This document shows positions 5,814 through 12,498 of a stretch of 17,862 nt of DNA, piece after piece (position 1 is the stretch's first letter; each line of letters begins with the position of its first letter). Both the position numbers and the translations under genes were made by a program. The DNA is from CAZZEX01 sp964653285. GTDB taxonomy: Bacteria; Chloroflexota; Anaerolineae; B4-G1. Below the pieces are notes generated by a model. It was not told the DNA's origin and made no database searches. It worked only from the letters and a program-made list of their open reading frames with translations. The stretch covers positions 1 through 17,862 of the forward strand of contig CAZZEX010000104.1 of assembly GCA_964653285.1 (NCBI GenBank), given 5' to 3'.

Positions 5814-7996
5814 TGGCCAAGGCAAAAGAGCAATTGGCATTTTATTTCGCCAAGACTGCTGCCGACCCAACGGCACAGGGTATCCCCTTCCCTGAAGAGG
5901 AGGCCAACGCCCTGGCTGCCCTGGAGTCCTACAACAAGCATCTCTATCGCCCGAACACGTACCTCCACAAGTGGTGGGCACGGCGTTGTGGTACCACTTT
6001 CCGCTACATCCTCAAGCGGTTCGTCCCCGATGCCGCTGGCCGTGACTTCTACGCCCCCGGTGGCCTGGAAGGCTCTGTCGTCCTGGATCCAATGATGGGC
6101 GGCGGCACTACCATACACGAGGCGATCCGGCTGGGAGCCAACGTGGTTGGGGGCGACATTGACCCCATCCCGGTGCTCCAGGCCCGTGCCACGTTGACTC
6201 CTATCTCCGAAACGCATTTCCGGGCCACCTTTAGAGCCTTCTGGCTCTCTGGGAACTGCCGTGGCGGGCGCACTGGAGGCCCGAACTTGTTCGGGTTCCT
6301 CGCACCGCATCCCCAACGAGTTGGGGAGTCCGGAACTCAAACCACGGGAATTCCCAAAGACCCAGCCTTCTTTAACGCGCTGCGGGATGAACTGGCCCCT
6401 TACTATGCCACTCGATGTCCCGTATGTGGACAGACTGATGCCGAGATCCGTTTCACGCTGTATGCCCTGCGGCGGCATTGTGCATGCGGTGAGGTGCTTC
6501 TGGTAGACTCCTTCGTCCTGCGCCGAGAGACCCGCCGGACCATCCAGATTTGTCCCCACTGTCACACCGTCTTTGATGGGGAGCACACCTGCACCGCCAC
6601 ACCGTCCGACCAACGCCCCCGGCGTGAAAAAGGAACACGCACCTGCTCCCTCTGCGGCCAGCCTTACGCCGATTTGACCGAACTGCCGTTCCGTCAGCGT
6701 TATGTTCCCATCGCCGTCGTGGGTGAGTGTCCCCAGCACGGGCTGTTCTTCAAATCGCCCAACCCCGATGATCTGTCCCGTCTCGCAGACGCCGAGGCCT
6801 GTTTCGGAGGTCTGGACTTCGGCGACCGGGAGCAGTTCGCCGTTGTGCCCGGTCCCAAGTCCAAAGACCTGCCCCGTCTGGGTATCCACCGCTACCTGGA
6901 CCTATTCTCTGCCCGGCAACTGGGATACATCGCAACGGCCCAGCGGCAATTGCAGGAGGTTGAAGAGCCCGCGGAGCGGCTGATCCTGGCACTGCTGGTC
7001 AACACCTCTTTGGAGTTCAACTCGATGCTCTGCGGCTACAAAGGGGGCGACCGGCGCCGGCCGGGGGCTATCAGACATACTTTTTCTCACCACGCTTACT
7101 CCTTCCCCTACACGGCGGCTGAGAACAACCCGCTTTTCCCGCTGGGAGGCTCCGGCACGCTGGTGGGGCTGTTTGAGAAGCGGGTAATACAGGCTCGACG
7201 GTGGGCTGTGTCTCCTGTGGAACGGCGGATCGAGGAAGGACGAGCACGCAAGGTGACTATCGTTGGAGAACGTGACCTGGGGCAGGAGGTCTTTTCGCCG
7301 GAGGAATTGCGCGAGGGGACGCGACGCTTCTTTCTGTACCAGGGGGACTCACGCCGCCTGCCATTGGAGGGTGCCAGCGTAGATTACGTCGTCACCGACC
7401 CGCCTTACTACGACAGCGTCCAGTACAGCGACCTGGCCGCCTTTTTCCGCGTCTGGCTGCGTCTCTTCCTGCCCTCTGGCTCGGTCGGAGACCAGCCAGA
7501 GCAGCAATGGGACTACGACGTGGGGAGTTCGGCCGTTGCAAGAGGGGACCGGCAAACATTGGGCCGATATGGAGAGATCCTGGGAGGTATCTTCGGTGAG
7601 TGCTGGCGCGTTCTCAAGCCAGGGCACGGCCGGCTGGCCTTCACCTTCCACCACTGGAAACTGCGCGCGTGGGCCGAGCTGACTTCTGCGCTTAAACGCG
7701 CTGGCTTTCATCTGGAGGAATACTACGTCGTCCGTTCCGAAAACCCGATCTCCGTCCATATCCGCACTCTGCGCGCCCTCAAGCACGACGCCGTCCTTAT
7801 CCTGGCTCCCACTGCGACGGGACGCGCCTGGCCCCTTCCTGACCAGGTGAATATGGACGATAGTCGTTCCTTTATCACCGATTGCAGCGCGGCCTTGGGC
7901 TGGCTCCTCGACAGCAATTATAGCGAGGATGAAGTTTTACAGAGTTGGATTGCTTTGTTAGAAAGGGAGAACAATGGCAGCTCGTTACCCCGCTGA
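5813..7996 (+). CDS. DUF1156/COG1743-type DNA methyltransferase with zinc ribbons
   Basis: A 727-residue amino-methyltransferase. The N-terminal YLHKWWARR (50-58) is the mark of the DUF1156 family. Motif I for S-adenosylmethionine is DPMMGGGTT with GANVVGGDIDP (92-118). The catalytic motif IV is DPPYYDSV (529-536), typical of N6-adenine or N4-cytosine methylases. Between them are Cys pairs of zinc ribbons (CPVCG 202-206, CACG 223-226, CPHC 247-250, CSLCG 278-282). Residues ~147-180 come from an in-frame palindromic DNA insertion that is poor protein-like sequence. It overlaps the dehydrogenase stop by one base and the next gene by 23 nt. With the NotI-family gene behind it, it probably is the modification half of a restriction-modification pair. 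The target sequence and methylated base cannot be read from the sequence. Confidence 0.85.
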   Translation: MAKAKEQLAFYFAKTAADPTAQGIPFPEEEANALAALESYNKHLYRPNTYLHKWWARRCGTTFRYILKRFVPDAAGRDFYAPGGLEGSVVLDPMMGGGTTIHEAIRLGANVVGGDIDPIPVLQARATLTPISETHFRATFRAFWLSGNCRGGRTGGPNLFGFLAPHPQRVGESGTQTTGIPKDPAFFNALRDELAPYYATRCPVCGQTDAEIRFTLYALRRHCACGEVLLVDSFVLRRETRRTIQICPHCHTVFDGEHTCTATPSDQRPRREKGTRTCSLCGQPYADLTELPFRQRYVPIAVVGECPQHGLFFKSPNPDDLSRLADAEACFGGLDFGDREQFAVVPGPKSKDLPRLGIHRYLDLFSARQLGYIATAQRQLQEVEEPAERLILALLVNTSLEFNSMLCGYKGGDRRRPGAIRHTFSHHAYSFPYTAAENNPLFPLGGSGTLVGLFEKRVIQARRWAVSPVERRIEEGRARKVTIVGERDLGQEVFSPEELREGTRRFFLYQGDSRRLPLEGASVDYVVTDPPYYDSVQYSDLAAFFRVWLRLFLPSGSVGDQPEQQWDYDVGSSAVARGDRQTLGRYGEILGGIFGECWRVLKPGHGRLAFTFHHWKLRAWAELTSALKRAGFHLEEYYVVRSENPISVHIRTLRALKHDAVLILAPTATGRAWPLPDQVNMDDSRSFITDCSAALGWLLDSNYSEDEVLQSWIALLERENNGSSLPR
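6250..6356. repeat. In-frame palindromic insertion element within the methyltransferase gene
   Basis: The outer arms TGGGAACTGCCGTGG (6250-6264) and CCACGGGAATTCCCA (6342-6356) are inverted copies with two mismatches. Inside are three further hairpins: CCCGAAC-TT-GTTCGGG (6280-6295), CCCCAAC-GA-GTTGGGG (6311-6326) and GAGT-CCGGA-ACTC (6326-6338). The reading frame stays open, adding about 35 residues of Gly/Pro/Arg-rich sequence between RAFW and KDPAFFNALRDELAP. It resembles in principle the palindromic elements that insert in frame in Rickettsia genes. Confidence 0.7.
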
Positions 7997-8453
7997 GGTT
8001 TTTGGCTTTCCCGTGGAGAACAGAAGCGCTGGAGTTGAAGCCGTGCGCCGACAGCACCGCTGCCCGTTTGTCAATGAACCGTGCAACAAACAGAGCCGTC
8101 TGATCTCCTACCCCATGGGTGTCTGCTCCGCCTATATCAATGGTCACGCTGTAGCAATCTGCCCACGCCGCTTTTTGGAAGGGCAAACCGTGTTCCGCAA
8201 TCTGGTGCGGTGCTATCAGCCTGCCTTTACCCCCGGCTCCTCCAACATGAATGTCTTTGCTGTCTATGATCTCGTGCGGGGGATGGAGGCTTATGTGCTG
8301 ACTCTGCAAAGATTCGCATCTTCCAGCGTGGATGCTCTGTTCACCGCTTTGCGCCAAAATCCTAACGTGCCGGAGAAGGACCAATTCGTAGCCAAACTTC
8401 AAGCCCGGATGGAACAACAACAGCCACACCTGCATCTTAGTTTTGATCACTAA
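7974..8453 (+). CDS. Truncated NotI-family restriction endonuclease
   Basis: 159 residues. The N-terminal third carries the signature of NotI-type enzymes: AEVFGFPVEN (7-16), then RCPF (29-32) and GVCSAY-ICPRRF (49-67). Four cysteines, 30, 37, 51 and 63, match the Cys4 metal-binding fold of NotI. NotI itself is about 380 residues; here the sequence jumps after about residue 77 to a segment (NVFAVYDLVRG to KLQARMEQQ) that reads like a C-terminal tail. I find no PD-(D/E)xK nuclease core, so an internal deletion of the catalytic domain is likely and cleavage activity unlikely. An AGGGAG site precedes the ATG, and the start lies inside the methyltransferase gene, so the pair is co-translated. It could persist as a remnant or a DNA-binding regulator. 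Confidence 0.68.
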   Translation: MAARYPAEVFGFPVENRSAGVEAVRRQHRCPFVNEPCNKQSRLISYPMGVCSAYINGHAVAICPRRFLEGQTVFRNLVRCYQPAFTPGSSNMNVFAVYDLVRGMEAYVLTLQRFASSSVDALFTALRQNPNVPEKDQFVAKLQARMEQQQPHLHLSFDH

Positions 8454-8473
8454 CAATCTTGTTCCGGTCTGTT

Positions 8474-8478
8474 GGAGG
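8474..8478 (+). promoter_or_regulatory. Shine-Dalgarno site selecting the GTG start of larA
   Basis: GGAGG lies 12 nt before GTG at 8491. This favours that start over the in-frame ATG at 8443, which would overlap the upstream gene and add 16 residues not typical of LarA. Confidence 0.55.
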
Positions 8479-8490
8479 AAAAGAGCAGCC

Positions 8491-9810
8491 GTGTACCGTA
8501 TCCCTTATAACAAAACCCACCTGGAGTTCGACCTGCCGCCGGGTATGCGCGGCACTGTGGTCGTGTCCAGGCCAGCGGAGCCGTTGGCCGACGTGGAGGA
8601 AGCCATCGCCGAATCGCTGGCCCATCCCATCGGCTCGCCGTCACTGCGGAAAATGGCTCACCCCGGCGACCGGGTGTGCATCGTCTTCACCGATGTCACC
8701 CGCACCAGCCCCGATTACCTGCTGGTGCCGGCGCTACTCGCGGAACTTGCAGCGGCCGGGGTGCGCGACGAGGACGTCACCCTCCTGTGCGGCATCGGCA
8801 TGCACCGGCCCTCAACGCCCGAGGAGAAGGTCGCCAAACTGGGCCAGGCGGTGGTGGACCGCTACCACGTGATTGACAACGAGCCGCAGAACCCAGAGGC
8901 GCTGGTAGACCTGGGCGCTACCCCCGGCGGGGTGCCGGTCTCGGCCCACCGGGCGGCGGTGGAGGCGGACCTGCTGATCGCCACCGGGATCGTGGAGCCC
9001 CACCAGTACGCTGGCTACTCCGGCGGGCGCAAGACGGTGGCGGTGGGAGCGGCCGGGGAGCCGCTCATCGCCCACACCCACGGCCCCGCCTTCGTAGACC
9101 ACCCTGGCACCCGGCTGGGTCGCATTGAGGGCAACCCCTTCCACGAGGCGATCACCGAGGCTGCCCGCCGCGCCAGCCTGCGCTTCATCCTCAACGTCGT
9201 GCTGGACGACGAAAAACGAGTCGTCTGCGTGAAGGCGGGGGAGCCGGTGGAGACGCACGCGCAATTGGTCGCCTTCGCCCGCTCTATCTACGAAGTGGAT
9301 ATCCCTCACCAGTACGATATTGCCGTCGGCGGGGTGGGCTTCCCCAAGGACGCCAATCTCTACCAGGCCAGCCGGGCTGCGTCCTACCTCTTCTTCGCGC
9401 CGACGCCGGTCGTCAGGCCGGATGGCTTCCTGATCGTCCCGGCCCGCTGCGAGGAGGGCGCGGGAGACGGCGTGGGGGAGCAACGGTTCTTCGCCGCCAT
9501 GCGGAGTGCCCTCGACGTCCAGTTCATCCTGGACGACGCCCGCGCCCACGGCTACCCGCCGGGCCAGCAGCGGGCTTTCGTGATGGCGAAGGTGCTGGAG
9601 CAAGCGCAGGTAGTCATCGTGGGCAGCGAGCACCCGGACGTGGTGGCGGCCTGCAAGATGACCCCCGCCGCGACGATGGAGGAAGCGCTGGCGCTGGCCG
9701 CGAGCGAACTGGGGGACGACCTGAACGTGTTGATCGTGCCCCACGCGCTGTTGACGCTGCCGGTAGTACGACGACCAAAGACACTGGGAACACCCATCGG
9801 TATGACTTGA
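8491..9810 (+). CDS. larA: LarA-type nickel-pincer lactate racemase
   Basis: 439 residues. The protein starts MYRIPYNKTHLEFDLP, as LarA proteins do. The residues known from Lactiplantibacillus plantarum LarA are all in place, shifted by three or four: Asp68 and Arg71 in TDVTR, His105 in GMHR, His171 in EPHQYAGYSGG, Lys181 (the covalent attachment lysine) in GGRK, and His197 in IAHTH. This predicts a working 2-hydroxyacid racemase that interconverts D- and L-lactate or a related acid using the nickel-pincer nucleotide cofactor. The cofactor enzymes LarB, LarC and LarE are not in the window. The neighbouring oxidases explain its use: it supplies whichever enantiomer each enzyme takes. Other LarA homologues act on different hydroxyacids, so the substrate is an inference. 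Confidence 0.88.
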   Translation: MYRIPYNKTHLEFDLPPGMRGTVVVSRPAEPLADVEEAIAESLAHPIGSPSLRKMAHPGDRVCIVFTDVTRTSPDYLLVPALLAELAAAGVRDEDVTLLCGIGMHRPSTPEEKVAKLGQAVVDRYHVIDNEPQNPEALVDLGATPGGVPVSAHRAAVEADLLIATGIVEPHQYAGYSGGRKTVAVGAAGEPLIAHTHGPAFVDHPGTRLGRIEGNPFHEAITEAARRASLRFILNVVLDDEKRVVCVKAGEPVETHAQLVAFARSIYEVDIPHQYDIAVGGVGFPKDANLYQASRAASYLFFAPTPVVRPDGFLIVPARCEEGAGDGVGEQRFFAAMRSALDVQFILDDARAHGYPPGQQRAFVMAKVLEQAQVVIVGSEHPDVVAACKMTPAATMEEALALAASELGDDLNVLIVPHALLTLPVVRRPKTLGTPIGMT

Positions 9811-9867
9811 TGGCATTCTCAAACGAAGGTAGACCATGCGCTCAGGTACAACCTGGGGCTATGATAA

Positions 9868-11070
9868 ATGTTGAGCGAAACTGGTAGGAGTAACGAACCC
9901 ACTACCAAACCACAACGCTCCGCCGAAGAAGAGGCGCTCCACTGCGTCCGCTGCGGACTCTGCCTGTCCGTCTGCCCCAGTTATCGCGAGAGCCTAAAAG
10001 AGACCGACTCGCCCCGCGCCCGCGTGGCCCTGGTGCGGGCTCTCAAAGAAGGTCTGCTGGAGGCTCCCACGGATGGATACTCGGCCGTTTTCTTCCGTTG
10101 CCTGCTGTGCGGAGCCTGCACCTTTGTCTGCCCCAGCGGAGTGGCGGTGGACCGCATCCTGGAACTGACCCGGGGCGAGTTGGCAGGCCTGGGGCTATTG
10201 CCCAAAGCCCTCTCCGACCTGGACGCCCGCATTGCTCAGTACCGCAACATATCAGCCGAGGAGAACGATGGGCGGCTGATCTGGGCCGATAACCTCCCTA
10301 CTCCCCCCACCGGCCTGGGTAAGAAGCGGGCCGAGGTGGTCTATTTCGTCGGCTGCGTCAGCTCCTTCTTCCCGCGCAGTTACAATGTGCCACAGTCCTT
10401 CGTCCAGATCCTAGAACGTGCTGATGTGGACTATGCGCTGCTGGGCGGGACCGAGTGGTGCTGCGGCTACCCAATGTTCATCAACGGCGAAATGGAGAGC
10501 GCCCGTGACTTGATCCATCACAACGTCGAAACGGTGCGGGCGATGGGGGCCAAAAAGGTCGTGATGACCTGCCCATCCTGTTTTCACTTCTGGAAGCACT
10601 CCTACCCCGCCGCGCTGGGGGTGGAAAAGATGGAAGACCTGGGGCTGGAGATTCAGCACTCTACCGAGTTCCTGGCCGATCTATTGGAGACGGGCAACCT
10701 GGAACTGCACGAACTGCGGGAGAACGTGACTTACCACGACCCGTGCGACCTGGGACGCAAAGGAGGCGTGATCGAGGCTCCGCGCCGCGTCCTGGCCCAG
10801 ATTCCCGGCCTGCGGTTGGTCGAGATGGCCGAGAACCGTGATAGTTCCCACTGTTGTGGCGGCGGCGGCAACCTGGAGAGTTTTGCCCCCGAGGTGAGCA
10901 AGGCAGTAGCCCGCAGCCGCATCCGCCAGGCCGCCGACATCGGGGCCGGGACCCTCGTCTCGGCCTGCCAGCAGTGCGAACGGACGCTCGCCAACGCCGC
11001 TCGCGCCGAGCGGCTCCGCATCCGCGTCAAGGACATCACCGAGGTTGTGCTGGAAGCGCTGGAGGAGTAA
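9868..11070 (+). CDS. glcF: GlcF-type Fe-S subunit of glycolate/D-lactate oxidase
   Basis: 400 residues, a soluble or membrane-associated electron-transfer subunit. Two ferredoxin-type 4Fe-4S motifs are present: CVRCGLCLSVCP (26-37) and CLLCGACTFVCP (78-89). Two CCG domains follow, with WCCGYP (~199-204), CPSC (~233-236), HDPCDLGRKGG (~291-301) and HCCGGGGN (~329-336); these are typical of GlcF/GlpC/LutA-like heterodisulfide-reductase-type proteins. It would carry electrons from the FAD subunit encoded 6 nt downstream towards the respiratory chain. The ATG at 9868 has only a weak ribosome site (GGGG). Confidence 0.85.
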   Translation: MLSETGRSNEPTTKPQRSAEEEALHCVRCGLCLSVCPSYRESLKETDSPRARVALVRALKEGLLEAPTDGYSAVFFRCLLCGACTFVCPSGVAVDRILELTRGELAGLGLLPKALSDLDARIAQYRNISAEENDGRLIWADNLPTPPTGLGKKRAEVVYFVGCVSSFFPRSYNVPQSFVQILERADVDYALLGGTEWCCGYPMFINGEMESARDLIHHNVETVRAMGAKKVVMTCPSCFHFWKHSYPAALGVEKMEDLGLEIQHSTEFLADLLETGNLELHELRENVTYHDPCDLGRKGGVIEAPRRVLAQIPGLRLVEMAENRDSSHCCGGGGNLESFAPEVSKAVARSRIRQAADIGAGTLVSACQQCERTLANAARAERLRIRVKDITEVVLEALEE

Positions 11071-11076
11071 GGAACG

Positions 11077-12456
11077 ATGACGGACTGGATTCGAGAATTA
11101 GAAGAAGCCATCGGCGCCGAAAAGGTGCTTTCCTCCCCCGTAGACCTGATTGCCTACTCGTTTGATGGCACCTTCGAGCAACACTTACCGGACGCGGTCG
11201 CGCTGCCGGAGACGAGCGAAGAGGTTTCGGCAGTGGTCAGAATCGGGTCTCAGCACGACGTGCCCATCGTACCCCGGGGCTCGTCGAGCGGGTTGGCCGG
11301 GGGCTCTATCCCCATCCGGGGCGGCATCGTACTGGCGCTGACTCGCATGAACCACATTCTAGAGATTGACGAGGAGAACATGACCGCCACCGTTGAAGCG
11401 GGGGTCGTCACCGCCAACCTGCAGGCAGCGGTGGAAAAACTGGGCCTGTTTTATCCGCCTGACCCGGCCAGCATCAAGCAGTCTACCATCGGCGGCAACG
11501 TGGCCTGCAACGCCGGAGGCCCCCGCTGCCTCAAATATGGTGTCACCGGCAATTACGTACTGGGACTCACCATCGTCCTGGCCGATGGGCGCATTGTCAG
11601 AACCGGCGGTAAAGCCATCAAGTACGTCACCGGCTTCAACATGAACCAATTCTTCGTCGGCTCGGAGGGAGCGTTGGGCATCGTTATCGAGGTGATCCTG
11701 CGCCTGATCTGCAAGCCTCCTTACGCCCGCACCGCCCTGGTCCACTTTCCCACCCTGGAGGACGCGAGCCGCACGGTCCACACTGTACTGACCCGCGGAT
11801 TGGTTCCTGCCGCGATGGAACTGCTGGACGAGACTGCGATTGAGTGCATCGAGGAAGCCATGCAATTGGGGCTGCCACTGGATGTCGAGGCGATCTTGCT
11901 GATCGAATCCGATGGAGCCGACGAGGAGTCGGTCCAACGGGAGATCAACGCCATCGCCGATATCTGCCTCGAGACGGGGGCCAGCCGGGTGGACGTGGCC
12001 CGCGACGAGGAGGAACGGGCCAATCTGTGGCGTGCGCGCCGCAGCATCAGCCCCTCATTGGCCCGTAAGGCTCCTAATAAACTGGGGGAGGACATCACCG
12101 TCCCCCGTAGCGCCATACCCGAGGCTATACGCCGCATCAAGGCCATCAGCACCAGATTTGGCTTGCCCATCGTCATTTTCGGTCACGCTGGCGACGGCAA
12201 CCTGCACCCCAACATCCTCTTCGACCGGCGCGACCCAGGGCAGTGGGAAAGGCTGGAGCCAATGGTGGAGGAGATATTCCGGGTAGCATTGGATCTGGGA
12301 GGCACGTTGAGCGGCGAACACGGCATCGGCACCTTCAAGCTGCCTTACATGCGTGAAGCGCTGGGGCAGGCTTCCATCAACATCCAGTGGCGCGTAAAGC
12401 AGGCATTAGACCCGCAGAACATTCTGAATCCAGGGAAGGTGCTGCCGGAACCCTAA
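11077..12456 (+). CDS. glcD: GlcD-type FAD-linked D-lactate/glycolate oxidase subunit
   Basis: 459 residues with the FAD-binding PCMH fold of the GlcD/D-lactate dehydrogenase family: PRGSSSGLAGGS (66-77), then NVACNAGGPRCLKYGVTG and VGSEGALGIV. The C-terminal FAD-oxidase domain has FGHAGDGNLHPN and SGEHGIG, which hold the substrate- and flavin-contacting residues. Length is normal. GGAG in the end of glcF serves as the ribosome site. Together with GlcF it should oxidise D-lactate or glycolate to the keto acid; next to a lactate racemase, D-lactate is the more likely substrate. Confidence 0.9.
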   Translation: MTDWIRELEEAIGAEKVLSSPVDLIAYSFDGTFEQHLPDAVALPETSEEVSAVVRIGSQHDVPIVPRGSSSGLAGGSIPIRGGIVLALTRMNHILEIDEENMTATVEAGVVTANLQAAVEKLGLFYPPDPASIKQSTIGGNVACNAGGPRCLKYGVTGNYVLGLTIVLADGRIVRTGGKAIKYVTGFNMNQFFVGSEGALGIVIEVILRLICKPPYARTALVHFPTLEDASRTVHTVLTRGLVPAAMELLDETAIECIEEAMQLGLPLDVEAILLIESDGADEESVQREINAIADICLETGASRVDVARDEEERANLWRARRSISPSLARKAPNKLGEDITVPRSAIPEAIRRIKAISTRFGLPIVIFGHAGDGNLHPNILFDRRDPGQWERLEPMVEEIFRVALDLGGTLSGEHGIGTFKLPYMREALGQASINIQWRVKQALDPQNILNPGKVLPEP

Positions 12457-12498
12457 GATTTTTCGTTGCTGATCGCTCTCGATGAACAAGCACACACG

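Noticed and set aside
8081..8269. Frameshifted remainder of the NotI nuclease in another frame
   Set aside because: The alternative frame shows no nuclease motif; the main frame stays open, so a clean internal deletion explains the short length better than a frameshift.
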